From Herbaspirillum rhizosphaerae (GTDB lineage Bacteria; Pseudomonadota; Gammaproteobacteria; Burkholderiales; Burkholderiaceae_D): 64,000 bases of DNA. The stretch is from positions 1-64,000 of the forward strand of contig NZ_LFLU01000003.1 of the NCBI RefSeq assembly GCF_001189965.1, in the 5' to 3' direction. Under the pieces are notes generated by a model. It searched no databases and was not told where the DNA came from. It saw nothing but the letters and a program-made list of their open reading frames with translations. Each line of letters begins with the position of its first letter. Position 1 is the first letter of the stretch. Of this stretch, positions 18,390 through 27,294 are shown one piece after another. The translations under genes were made by a program, and so were the position numbers.

Positions 18390-19589
18390 ATGCGAATTCT
18401 CCTCTGGCTTCTTACCCTGTTTGCCTCCGCCATCGGCCTGGCGGTAGTGGCGCGCTTCAACCCCGGCAATGTGGTGCTGTTCTATCCGCCGTACCGGGTT
18501 GACCTGTCGCTGAACTTCTTCCTGCTGGCAGTGATTGTCCTGTTCATTGCGTTGTACGTAGTGATCCGTGCCGTGCGCCTGACGCAGAAATTACCGGGCC
18601 GCGTGATCGCCTATCGTCGTCAGAAGCGTGAAAATGAAGGCAACAAGGCCTTGCGCGATTCCCTGAAAGCCTTCTTCGAAGGCCGCTTCGGCCACGCCGA
18701 AAAGGCCGCCACGCGCGCTGCCGAACTGCCTGAAAACGCCGGCATCGCCGCCCTGGTCGGCGCCCGCGCCGCGCATCGCATGCGCCAGACCGAGCGCCGC
18801 GATATCTGGCTGGCCAGCACCGACGGCGACAACGGACTCAAGGCTGCGCGACTGATGACCAGCCTCGAATTGCTGGTCGATGACCACCAGTTCAAGGCCG
18901 CGCTGGAAACGGTCGAAGAACTCAACGCCAACGGCACACGCCACATCCAGGCGCTGCAATGGGCGCTCAAGGCCAACCAGCAAGCCAAGAACTGGCCGGA
19001 AGTGCTGCGTCTGGTGCAGACGCTGGACAAGCGCAATGCGCTGCATCCGGCCTTGTCCAACCGCCTGCGCGAAATGGCTTACGACGCCTTGCTGTCGGAC
19101 CGTTCGCACGACGCCGAATCGATTCGCCGCCTGTGGGCCGAGGTGCCCAACGCCGATCGTCTCAAGCCTTTCATCGCCGCACGCGCCGCGCAGGCATTCA
19201 GCAGCCGCAGCCTGCACGACGAAGCGCGCACCTTGCTGGAACGCGCACTGGCGGCCGACTGGGATGACCGCCTGATCCGCGCTTACCGCGAGTCGACGGC
19301 AGAAGCCGGTTCGCCGGCCTTGCTGGCGCAGATCGAGCGTTGCGAATCCTGGCTGGCAAAGCGTCCTACCGATGCCGAACTGGCATTGACGCTGGGCATG
19401 TTCTGCCTGCGCCAAAAACTGTGGGGCAAGGCGCAGCGCCATCTGGAGCAGGCCTTGTCCGACGCGCTGGAGCCGCGCACCGTGCGTGAGTCGCATCTGA
19501 GCCTGGCGCAGTTGCATGAGGCGCTGGACCAGCATGATCAGGCGTCGGCGCATTACAAGCAATGCGCATTGGCGACCGCCATCCGCTGA
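18390..19589 (+). CDS. hemY: HemY protein (haem biosynthesis-associated TPR membrane protein)
   Basis: A 399-residue inner-membrane protein. Two hydrophobic helices lie at about 2-22 and 43-65, followed by a basic segment and a long alpha-helical domain with tetratricopeptide-like repeats (for example PENAGIAALVGARAAHRMRQ and DEARTLLERALAADWDDRLI). It is the HemY_N/TPR family found after hemX, and is unrelated to the Bacillus protoporphyrinogen oxidase of the same name. Its role in tetrapyrrole metabolism is unproven. Last gene of the hem operon, closed by a terminator. Confidence 0.87.
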   Translation: MRILLWLLTLFASAIGLAVVARFNPGNVVLFYPPYRVDLSLNFFLLAVIVLFIALYVVIRAVRLTQKLPGRVIAYRRQKRENEGNKALRDSLKAFFEGRFGHAEKAATRAAELPENAGIAALVGARAAHRMRQTERRDIWLASTDGDNGLKAARLMTSLELLVDDHQFKAALETVEELNANGTRHIQALQWALKANQQAKNWPEVLRLVQTLDKRNALHPALSNRLREMAYDALLSDRSHDAESIRRLWAEVPNADRLKPFIAARAAQAFSSRSLHDEARTLLERALAADWDDRLIRAYRESTAEAGSPALLAQIERCESWLAKRPTDAELALTLGMFCLRQKLWGKAQRHLEQALSDALEPRTVRESHLSLAQLHEALDQHDQASAHYKQCALATAIR

Positions 19590-19612
19590 AACTCCGGCAT
19601 TGCCGGTTGTAC

Positions 19613-19655
19613 AAAATCGCCGCCGCATCCCGACCCGGATCCGGCGGCGATTTTT
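19613..19655 (+). terminator. Rho-independent terminator of the hem operon
   Basis: Thirteen-base arms (19613-19625 with 19642-19654), a 16-base loop and a T-run ending at 19655, 24 bases after the hemY stop. Confidence 0.88.
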
Positions 19656-19719
19656 ATTGCCCGGCTTCAAGAGCGCAACTATCCGGGCCGGATGTGCGGG
19701 CCGTTAGTCTGAATGCCGT

Positions 19720-19725
19720 TATAAT
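19720..19725 (+). promoter_or_regulatory. Candidate -10 element of the ppa promoter
   Basis: A consensus TATAAT 42 bases before the ppa ATG. The matching -35 region is poor, so only the -10 is supported. Confidence 0.5.
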
Positions 19726-19767
19726 CTCGGCTTTCCCCAATTCTTCATTTCCTTACGAGAAAGCACC

Positions 19768-20307
19768 ATGAGCCTGAATAACGTCCCGTCCGGCCGCGAC
19801 CTGCCTAACGACTTCAATGTGATCATCGAGATCCCGATGAACGCCGATCCGATCAAGTACGAAGTGGATAAGGATACCGGCGCGATTTTCGTTGATCGCT
19901 TCATGGGCACCGCGATGCACTATCCGTGCAACTACGGCTACATCCCGCAAACATTGTCGGAAGACGGCGACCCGGTCGACGTGCTGGTGATCACGCCGTT
20001 TCCGCTGTTCCCGGGCGTTGTCGTGCGCTGCCGTCCTATCGGCGTGCTGAAGATGACCGACGAATCCGGCGTCGACGCCAAGTTGCTGGCCGTGCCGGTC
20101 GACAAGGTGCTGCCGATCTACACCCACTGGCAGAAGCCGGAAGACATGAACGAGCTGCGCCTGAAGCAGATCCAGCATTTCTTTGAGCACTACAAGGATC
20201 TGGAAAAGGGTAAATGGGTCAAGATCGATGGTTGGGAAGGTCCTGAATCCGCCAAGGCCGAAATCCTGGCAGGCGTCGAAGCCTTCAAGAAGCAGCAAGC
20301 CAAGTAA
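19768..20307 (+). CDS. ppa: Inorganic pyrophosphatase (family I)
   Basis: Soluble Mg-dependent enzyme that hydrolyses pyrophosphate and so pulls biosynthetic reactions forward. 179 residues, typical of bacterial family I. The signature [12 protein letters not shown] with its three metal-binding aspartates lies near residues 65-77. KYEVDKDTG and [17 protein letters not shown] near the start carry substrate-binding lysine, arginine and tyrosine positions. Single gene with its own TATAAT box and a bidirectional terminator. Confidence 0.96.
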   Translation: MSLNNVPSGRDLPNDFNVIIEIPMNADPIKYEVDKDTGAIFVDRFMGTAMHYPCNYGYIPQTLSEDGDPVDVLVITPFPLFPGVVVRCRPIGVLKMTDESGVDAKLLAVPVDKVLPIYTHWQKPEDMNELRLKQIQHFFEHYKDLEKGKWVKIDGWEGPESAKAEILAGVEAFKKQQAK

Positions 20308-20331
20308 TCGAGCAATTCCGGCCTTGCCGAC

Positions 20332-20361
20332 AAAAAAGCGCACTCAAGGGTGCGCTTTTTT
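20332..20361. terminator. Bidirectional terminator between convergent ppa and COG3146 genes
   Basis: Twelve-base arms AAAAAAGCGCAC and GTGCGCTTTTTT (20332-20343 and 20350-20361) with a six-base loop. It can serve both ppa (plus) and the gene ending at 20382 (minus). Confidence 0.92.
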
Positions 20362-20381
20362 ACGTCCGTGCCGGGCGCGGA

Positions 20382-21539
20382 TCAGGTCGGCGATGAGGTG
20401 CGAAACGGATTGCGTTCGTTGAGTTCGCTCAGGTAATCGTTGATGCCGCCGCCCTCGCGTTCCAGGAAGCGTTCCACCGCATCGGCAAACGAGGGGTGCG
20501 CCAGCCAGTGCGCCGACCAGGTTTTTTGCGGCAGGAAGCCGCGCGCCATCTTGTGTTCGCCTTGCGCGCCGCCCTCGAACCAGGCGATCTTGTTGGCGAT
20601 GCAAAACTCCAGCGGCTGGTAGTAGGCGGTTTCGAAATGCAGGCAAGGCACTTCTTCGAGGGCGCCCCAATAGCGGCCATAGAGCGAGTGGGCGTCATGC
20701 ACCACCAGCGACGAGGCGATCGGCTTGCCGTCGCGGTAGGCCACCGTCAGCAGCAGGTGTTGCGGCATGTCGGCGGCGATGCGCAGAAAGAAATCCAGAT
20801 TCAGGTAGGGCGTGGAATAGTGCGCCGAATAGGTGTGGCGATAGCAGCGATGGAAAAAGCGCCAGTCCTTTTCCGTCGCCTCGGCGCCGTCGAGATGGCG
20901 GAAGCTCACGCCGGCCTCGGCCACCTTGCGCCGTTCGGCGAGGATGTTCTTGCGCTTCTTGCGCTCCAGCGTCGACAGGAATTCGCCGAAGTCGCGATAA
21001 CCTTCGTTATGCCAGTGGAATTGCACGCCGCTGCGCAGCATGAAGCCGGCTTGCGCCAGCGTCCGGGCTTCCGCTTCGGGGGGATAGAGGATGTGCGTCG
21101 ACGACGTTTCTGCTGCGCTTTGCAATTCGCCCAGGGCCTGCACCAGCGCCTGCCGGGCGGTGTCGTCATGCGCCAGCAGTCGTCCCCCGGTCACCGGCGT
21201 GAAGGGAATCGCCGACAGCAGTTTGGGGTAATACGGCAAGCCGTGACGCTCGTACGCCTCGGCCCAGGCCCAGTCGAACACGTATTCGCCGTAGGAGTGG
21301 TATTTCAGGTAGAGCGGCAGCGCCGCCTTGAGCTGATCGTCTTGCCACAGCGTCAGGTACTGCGGTTCCCAGCCGGCTTCTTTGGCGGCCGAGCCGCTTT
21401 CGTGCAGCGCGTGCAGGAAAGCGTAGGACAGAAAGGGCGTTGCATCCGGCTGCGCAGCGACCAGCGCATCCCACTGGCTTTGGCCAATTTCGGCCAGAGA
21501 AGAAATGATTCGCGTGCGATAATGGACTTCTGCGTTCAC
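20382..21539 (-). CDS. COG3146/DUF482 FemAB-like acyltransferase-fold protein
   Basis: A 385-residue predicted cytoplasmic protein of the DUF482 family, related to GNAT and FemAB folds and sometimes labelled 'peptidogalycan biosynthesis/recognition'. Visible blocks are TPFLSYAFLHALHESGSA near the N-terminus, EYVFDWAWAEAYERHGLPYY near residue 90, ERKKRKNILAERRKV near 190, and the C-terminal CLHFETAYYQPLEFCIAN and ARGFLPQKTWSAHWL. The reaction and substrate are unknown. Divergent from nadE, with only 79 bases between the starts. Confidence 0.85.
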   Translation of the reverse strand: MNAEVHYRTRIISSLAEIGQSQWDALVAAQPDATPFLSYAFLHALHESGSAAKEAGWEPQYLTLWQDDQLKAALPLYLKYHSYGEYVFDWAWAEAYERHGLPYYPKLLSAIPFTPVTGGRLLAHDDTARQALVQALGELQSAAETSSTHILYPPEAEARTLAQAGFMLRSGVQFHWHNEGYRDFGEFLSTLERKKRKNILAERRKVAEAGVSFRHLDGAEATEKDWRFFHRCYRHTYSAHYSTPYLNLDFFLRIAADMPQHLLLTVAYRDGKPIASSLVVHDAHSLYGRYWGALEEVPCLHFETAYYQPLEFCIANKIAWFEGGAQGEHKMARGFLPQKTWSAHWLAHPSFADAVERFLEREGGGINDYLSELNERNPFRTSSPT

Positions 21540-21618
21540 TGCGTGCAGCTCCCTGGCATCGGTGTTCCGCCTTTGGTCTTCATCGTCGTCATTTTCTTAC
21601 TCATTCTTACCTGCCATC

Positions 21619-23232
21619 ATGTCAGTCAAAGTCGCCATCGCCCAGATCAACAGCACAGTTGGGGATATTTCGGGCAATCGCAACAAAATCGCCGAATTTT
21701 CGCGTCGTGCCGCCGAGCAGGGCGCCGATATCGTCCTTACGCCTGAATTGTCGCTGGTGGGTTACCCACCGGAAGACCTTTTGCTGCGTCAGGCATTCTA
21801 CGCAAAAACCGAAGAAGCGTTGCAGACGCTCGCCGCCGAGCTGGCGACGTTGAAAGACGTGCACGTCGTCGTCGGCCATCCGACGCTCAAAGATGGTGCG
21901 CGCTTCAACTCCGCCTCGGTGTTGCTCAATGGCCGGATCACCGCCACCTACAGCAAACTGGAACTGCCGAACGACAGCGTCTTCGACGAGAAGCGCTATT
22001 TCACTTCGTCGGAACAGGCCGTCGTCTTCGACGTCAAGGGCACCAGGTTCGGCATCAACATCTGCGAAGACACCTGGTTCCCGTGCGCGCCCGCGCTGGC
22101 AAAGCAGGCCGGCGCACAGGTATTGCTGATCCTGAACGGCTCGCCGTACCACATGAACAAGCAATTGCTGCGCCTGGACGTGATGCGCGCCAATGTGACC
22201 CGACAAGGGATGCCGCTGGTGTTCGCCAATCTGGTGGGCGGCCAGGATGAACTGATTTTCGACGGCAATTCCTTCGCCATGGATATCGCCGGCGAGCTGG
22301 TCGCGAGCCTGGCGCATGCGGAAGAAGACCTGCAACTGATAACATTCGACGGCGTGCAGATCCGTGACCCGAAGATGGCGCCGGCGCTGTCGATCGAAGC
22401 GCAGGTGTATCAGGCGCTGGTGCTGGGCGTGCGCGATTATGTCGGCAAGAACGGTTTTCCGAGCGTGCTGATCGGCTTGTCGGGCGGGGTCGATTCCGCG
22501 CTGACGCTGGCCATTGCAGTCGATGCGCTGGGCGCCGACAAGGTGCGTGCGATCATGATGCCGTCGCCTTACACGGCCGATATTTCCTGGCTCGACTCGC
22601 GCGACATGGTCGAGCGCATCAAGGTGCGTTACGACGAGATTTCCATCAACGAATGCTTCACCGCCTTCCGCAACACCTTGTCTGAAGAATTCAAGGGGCT
22701 CAAGGAAGACACCACCGAAGAAAACATCCAGGCGCGCATTCGCGGCACGCTGCTGATGGCGATGTCCAACAAGTACGGATCCATCGTCCTCACCACCGGC
22801 AACAAGAGCGAGATGGCGGTCGGCTACTGCACGCTGTACGGCGACATGGCCGGCGGCTTTGCGGTGATCAAGGATATCGCCAAGACGCTGGTGTATCGCC
22901 TGTGCGCTTATCGCAACAGCGTGTCGCCGGTGATCCCGGAGCGTATCCTGACGCGTCCGCCTTCGGCCGAGCTGCGCCCGGATCAAAAGGATCAGGATTC
23001 GCTGCCGCCTTACGAAGTGCTCGATGGCATCATGCAGATGTACATGGAAGAAAACCGCAGCATTGGCGAAATCGAAGCCGCCGGTTATCGTATGGAAGAT
23101 ATCGAACGCATCACACGCCTGATCAAGATCAACGAATACAAGCGCCGTCAGGCGCCGGTCGGTATTCGGGTGACGCATCGTGCATTCGGGCGCGACTGGC
23201 GCTATCCGATCACGTCGAGATTTCGTGAGTAA
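21619..23232 (+). CDS. nadE: Glutamine-dependent NAD+ synthase
   Basis: Amidates nicotinate adenine dinucleotide to NAD+ with ammonia channelled from glutamine. 537 residues in two domains: an N-terminal nitrilase-like glutaminase (about 1-260) with Glu in ELSLVGYPPEDLL, Lys in YSKLELPN and Cys in INICEDTWF, and a C-terminal synthetase with the PP-loop GLSGGVDSALT near residue 290 and TTGNKSEMAVGY. I use the ATG at 21619, where the family begins; the open frame continues 19 codons upstream. Followed by glnB, an order that fits reports of PII control of glutamine-dependent NadE in related bacteria. Confidence 0.95.
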   Translation: MSVKVAIAQINSTVGDISGNRNKIAEFSRRAAEQGADIVLTPELSLVGYPPEDLLLRQAFYAKTEEALQTLAAELATLKDVHVVVGHPTLKDGARFNSASVLLNGRITATYSKLELPNDSVFDEKRYFTSSEQAVVFDVKGTRFGINICEDTWFPCAPALAKQAGAQVLLILNGSPYHMNKQLLRLDVMRANVTRQGMPLVFANLVGGQDELIFDGNSFAMDIAGELVASLAHAEEDLQLITFDGVQIRDPKMAPALSIEAQVYQALVLGVRDYVGKNGFPSVLIGLSGGVDSALTLAIAVDALGADKVRAIMMPSPYTADISWLDSRDMVERIKVRYDEISINECFTAFRNTLSEEFKGLKEDTTEENIQARIRGTLLMAMSNKYGSIVLTTGNKSEMAVGYCTLYGDMAGGFAVIKDIAKTLVYRLCAYRNSVSPVIPERILTRPPSAELRPDQKDQDSLPPYEVLDGIMQMYMEENRSIGEIEAAGYRMEDIERITRLIKINEYKRRQAPVGIRVTHRAFGRDWRYPITSRFRE

Positions 23233-23308
23233 GCGGCATTTCAATGCGAGGTAGGTCAGCGCATGCATTCAGGCGCGTGCGCTGAAAACTCTGATAGATT
23301 TAATTTGA

Positions 23309-23680
<372 letters not shown>

Positions 23681-23699
23681 ACCGTGAAGGGGAGAACGC

Positions 23700-24851
23700 A
23701 TGCAGGAGCGGTATCGAAACTGGTTGTTTCGAATTCTTCCGTTGCTGCTGGCGTGGTCATTCTCTCCGGTACATGCCGAAACGGGTGTCACCAATACCCG
23801 TATTCTGCTGGGGCAGTCCGCCGGACTGTCCGGGCCTACGGCGCAGATGTCGCGGCAACTGCTGATCGGCGCCAGGGCGTACTTCAACAAGATCAACAAG
23901 CAGGGCGGCGTGCACGGACGGCGCATCGAGCTGGTCACGCGCGACGACAGATACATCCCCTCCCTGGCTGCCTACAATACCCGCCAACTCATTGAAAACG
24001 ACAAGGTGTTCGCCTTGTTCGGTTTCGTCGGTTTACCGACCAGCCAGGCCGCGCTTTCTGTCGCCGCCAAAGCCCGGGTCCCTTTCTTTGCGCCGATGAC
24101 CGGCGGCGCGTCTGTCTATTCACCGTTCAACCGCTACGTCTTTACTCTGCGCGCCAGCTACGCCGACGAGTATCTCTACGCCTTGCGCAATCTCAGCAGC
24201 ATGGGCTTGCGCAAGTTTGCACTGGTCTATCAGCAGGATCAGTATGGCGTGTCGGTCAAGCAGGCAGTGGAAAGCAGCGCCAGGGAAGAGGCCGTCGATC
24301 TGGTCACCATCGACATCGACATGGACGGAAGAAACGTCGAGCCTGTGGTTGACAAAGTGCTGGCAGCCCGCAGCGAAGTGGTGATGCTGCTCAGCGCGAA
24401 TTACCTGACCAACGCGCGTATCGTCAGAGCCCTGCGCGGCCGAGGCTATCTGGGGCAATTCTTCGCCATCTCGTTCGTCGGACAGAAAGCGCTGGCGGAA
24501 GAGCTCGGCGATCTAGCGCGCGGCATGCTGGTGACGCAGGTGGTGCCGTTTCCGTGGCGGGTGTCGATGCCGCTGGTCGCGGAGTATCGCCAGTGCATGT
24601 CTGAAGCCGGCTACCAGGATCTCACTTTCAGCAGCCTGGAAGGTTATATCGCCGCGCGGGTTCTGGTGGAAGGCTTGCGGCGGGCGCGGCGCGATCTCAC
24701 GCGCGAGAAACTGATCCGCGCCCTGGAGAGCATCAATGTGCGCAACTACGACGGCGGTGGTTACGCGATCAATTTTTCGCCCGACAATCACAACGCTTCC
24801 TTGTTTGTGGACATGGCCGCCATGACCAGCGGCGCGCGTTTTCTGAACTGA
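23700..24851 (+). CDS. Orphan LivJ-like periplasmic substrate-binding protein
   Basis: A 383-residue ABC-type binding protein of the HAAT (branched-chain amino acid/amide) group. A signal peptide spans about residues 1-26 (LFRILPLLLAWSFSPVHAE). The mature part shows RILLGQSAGLSGPTAQMSRQ and NKQGGVHGRRIELVTRDDRY, the usual type I lobe landmarks, and differs clearly from the LivJ in this window. No permease or ATPase gene is adjacent. It starts 19 bases after glnB with a good GGGGAGA site, so it is probably co-transcribed with glnB. Such orphans can feed a transporter or act as receptors; the ligand is unknown. Confidence 0.87.
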   Translation: MQERYRNWLFRILPLLLAWSFSPVHAETGVTNTRILLGQSAGLSGPTAQMSRQLLIGARAYFNKINKQGGVHGRRIELVTRDDRYIPSLAAYNTRQLIENDKVFALFGFVGLPTSQAALSVAAKARVPFFAPMTGGASVYSPFNRYVFTLRASYADEYLYALRNLSSMGLRKFALVYQQDQYGVSVKQAVESSAREEAVDLVTIDIDMDGRNVEPVVDKVLAARSEVVMLLSANYLTNARIVRALRGRGYLGQFFAISFVGQKALAEELGDLARGMLVTQVVPFPWRVSMPLVAEYRQCMSEAGYQDLTFSSLEGYIAARVLVEGLRRARRDLTREKLIRALESINVRNYDGGGYAINFSPDNHNASLFVDMAAMTSGARFLN

Positions 24852-24891
24852 ATATGGCTTGACCAGCATGGCGTTCCAACGATGCGATATA

Positions 24892-24907
24892 CTGTATATT
24901 TATACAG
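24892..24907 (+). promoter_or_regulatory. LexA box (SOS operator)
   Basis: CTGTATATTTATACAG matches the CTGT-N8-ACAG LexA consensus with an A/T-only centre, flanked by TA on both sides. It ends 22 bases before the ATG of the radical SAM gene and would overlap its core promoter. It differs from the idealised enterobacterial operator (CTGTATATATATACAG) at one central base. Confidence 0.8.
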
Positions 24908-24929
24908 TATATTATATCGAAGGATGGTC

Positions 24930-26108
24930 ATGGCAAAGTCAACTTACCGACCGGTGCCGCTGCAGACGACGCGTACGCTGGAGAGCGCCGGCGAGACGTT
25001 CTCGCAGGTGTTCGACGCCCGCAAGGGGCGCGGCGCCGTCAGCAATATCCAGGGGCGGTATGAAACCGAACAGCGCGTCGGCTTCGACGACGGCTGGGGC
25101 GCCGGTGAAGAGGAGGGCCAGGGTGGCGAGCCGGATACGCTGCGCACCATCGTCACGGAAGAAGTCGCCAAAACCATCATCAGCCGCAACAAGTCTCCCG
25201 ACCTGCCGTTCAATGTGTCGCTGAACCCTTATCGCGGCTGTGAACACGGTTGTGTTTACTGTTTTGCCCGCCCCACGCACGCCTATCTGGGTTTGTCGCC
25301 GGGACTGGATTTCGAGAGCCGGATTTTCGCCAAGGTGAATGCGCCGGAGTTGCTGCGCAAGGAGCTGGCGAAACCGTCCTATGTTGCCGAGACCATCACT
25401 GTCGGCATCAATACCGATGCCTACCAGCCCTGCGAGCGCGAGCTGCAGATCACGCGCCGCGTGCTGCAGGTGCTCGACGACTGCCGTCATCCGGCGGCGC
25501 TGATCACCAAGTCGTCATTGATAGAGCGCGACGTCGACATCCTTGCCGCCATGGCCTCACGACGGCAAGTGATCGCAGCGGTGACCATCGCCACGCTCGA
25601 TCCTGCGCTGGCGCGCAAGCTGGAGCCGCGCGCGGCCACGCCGACACGGCGTCTGCGTGTGATCCGCACGCTGACTGACGCCGGCATTCCGGTCAGCGTC
25701 AGCATTGCGCCCATCATTCCCTTCATCAATGAGCCTGAGCTGGAAAGCATCGTCGCCGCGGCTGCCGAGGCAGGCGCGCGCCGCGCCGGTTACACCGTGC
25801 TGCGTTTGCCGTGGGAGGTCAATCCGCTGTTTCAGCAATGGCTGCTGACGCATTTTCCCGAGCGCGCCAATCGCGTGATGAATCGCATCCGCGAGATGCG
25901 CGGAGGTAAGGACAACGATTCGGATTTCGCCACGCGCATGCGCGGCGAGGGCGTATGGGCCGATCTGATTCGCCAGCGTTTCGACAAGGCGGTGCAACGC
26001 AGCGCCATGCATCAGCGCGGGTGGTTCGACATGCTCGATGCGTCGCAATTCGTCCCGCCCGCGCGTCCGCCGCGGGTATCGCTATCCGGCCAGTTCAATC
26101 TGTTCTGA
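24930..26108 (+). CDS. PA0069-family radical SAM protein (SplB/COG1533-like), predicted SOS-controlled
   Basis: A 392-residue radical S-adenosylmethionine protein. The [4Fe-4S] cysteines lie in CEHGCVYCFARPTHAY (C-x3-C-x2-C) near residues 105-112. The surrounding NPYRGCEHGCVYC is typical of the COG1533 group, which includes spore photoproduct lyase. The enzyme's substrate is unknown; the DNA-repair link is inferred from the family and from the LexA box in its promoter. I use the ATG at 24930, with AAGGA six bases upstream, because an earlier in-frame start would lie inside the operator. The N-terminal 60 residues (AVSNIQGRYE) are conserved in PA0069-like proteins. Confidence 0.88.
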   Translation: MAKSTYRPVPLQTTRTLESAGETFSQVFDARKGRGAVSNIQGRYETEQRVGFDDGWGAGEEEGQGGEPDTLRTIVTEEVAKTIISRNKSPDLPFNVSLNPYRGCEHGCVYCFARPTHAYLGLSPGLDFESRIFAKVNAPELLRKELAKPSYVAETITVGINTDAYQPCERELQITRRVLQVLDDCRHPAALITKSSLIERDVDILAAMASRRQVIAAVTIATLDPALARKLEPRAATPTRRLRVIRTLTDAGIPVSVSIAPIIPFINEPELESIVAAAAEAGARRAGYTVLRLPWEVNPLFQQWLLTHFPERANRVMNRIREMRGGKDNDSDFATRMRGEGVWADLIRQRFDKAVQRSAMHQRGWFDMLDASQFVPPARPPRVSLSGQFNLF

Positions 26109-26152
26109 TGATCCGGCCGGACACCGACGTCCGGCCGGTCTTGCATTGCACC

Positions 26153-27154
26153 TTATTTCTCGCTGTCCAGATGCGCCATCGCGTAGGCGGCGTAGCGATC
26201 ACCTGCTGCGGCGCCGGCGGGAATGGCGTCTTCGATGCGCGCCAGATCCTGCGCAGTCAGCGTGAGGCTCAGCGCGCCCAGCGACTCGGCCAGGCGCTCG
26301 GGACGACGTGCGCCGACCAGCGGCACGATGTCGCTGCCTTGCGCCAGCACCCAGGCGATGGCGACCTGCGCCGGCGTGGCTTGTTTGTCGGCGGCGACGG
26401 CGCGCAGCACGTCGATCAGCGACAGGTTGTGCTTGAGGTTGTCGCCGGAAAAACGCGGGTTGGTGCTGCGGAAGTCGTTGGCCGCCAGCTGGCGCGACGG
26501 ATCCCAGTGGCCGCTGATCAGGCCGCGCGACAGCACGCCGTAGGCGGTGATGCCGATGCCCAGTTCGCGGCAGGTCGGCAGGATGTCCTTTTCAATACCG
26601 CGCGAGATCAGCGAATACTCGATCTGCAGGTCGGCGATGGGATGGACGGCGTGGGCGCGGCGCAGGGTGTCGGCGCCGACTTCCGACAAGCCGATATGGC
26701 GTACGCGGCCTGCCTTGACCTCTTCGGCAATGGCGCCGACGGTTTCTTCAATCGGCACGTTGGGATCGAGGCGCGCAGGGCGGTAGATGTCGATGTGATC
26801 GGCGCCAAGGCGGCGCAGCGTATAGGCGAGGAAATTCTTGACCGCTGCCGGGCGATTGTCCATGCCGACCCAGTTGCCGCCGGCGTCGCGCATGGCGCCG
26901 AACTTGACGCTGATGAGCGCATTGTCGCGCTTGCTTCCGGCGCCGCGCAGCGCGTCGCGAATCAGCATTTCATTGTGGCCCATGCCGTAGAAGTCGCCGG
27001 TGTCGAGCAGCGTGACGCCGGCTTCCAGCGCAGCGTGGATGGTGGCGATGCCGTCTTGCTCGTCGGCCGGGCCGTACAGATCGGACATGCCCATGCAGCC
27101 CAGTCCGATTGCCGATGAAAGCAGGCCGTTGCGGCCCAATGTGCGTTGTTCCAT
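26153..27154 (-). CDS. Aldo/keto reductase
   Basis: A 333-residue NADPH-dependent oxidoreductase with the (beta/alpha)8 fold of the YajO/Tas-like group (AKR11-13). The start LGRNGLLSSAIGLGCMGMSD is typical. The catalytic residues are Asp and Tyr in LLDTGDFYGMGHNE, Lys in ISVKFGAM, and the position usually occupied by His lies in DHIDIYRPARLD, where Arg-Pro replaces the common QxHR-like residue. The cofactor region TPAQVAIAWVLAQG is present near 260. Divergently transcribed from a LysR regulator across a palindrome, so probably controlled by it. Confidence 0.9.
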   Translation of the reverse strand: MEQRTLGRNGLLSSAIGLGCMGMSDLYGPADEQDGIATIHAALEAGVTLLDTGDFYGMGHNEMLIRDALRGAGSKRDNALISVKFGAMRDAGGNWVGMDNRPAAVKNFLAYTLRRLGADHIDIYRPARLDPNVPIEETVGAIAEEVKAGRVRHIGLSEVGADTLRRAHAVHPIADLQIEYSLISRGIEKDILPTCRELGIGITAYGVLSRGLISGHWDPSRQLAANDFRSTNPRFSGDNLKHNLSLIDVLRAVAADKQATPAQVAIAWVLAQGSDIVPLVGARRPERLAESLGALSLTLTAQDLARIEDAIPAGAAAGDRYAAYAMAHLDSEK

Positions 27155-27231
27155 GATGATTCCTTCCAGTCAATAAAGTGATGCGCCGGTCCGGCAGGAA
27201 TGCCTGAGCGCCTGGATCGTATTATTGGACT

Positions 27232-27251
27232 TATTTATTCCTGAATAAATA
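27232..27251. promoter_or_regulatory. Palindromic candidate LysR operator
   Basis: Nine-base arms TATTTATTC and GAATAAATA around a CT centre form a perfect 20-base interrupted palindrome, 43 bases before the LysR gene and 77 bases before the divergent reductase gene. AT-rich palindromes of this kind in a divergent gap are the usual LysR-type binding sites. Confidence 0.6.
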
Positions 27252-27294
27252 GCGTTAAAATGATTTCTTTATTCGAAAATGGATAATTATAAAA

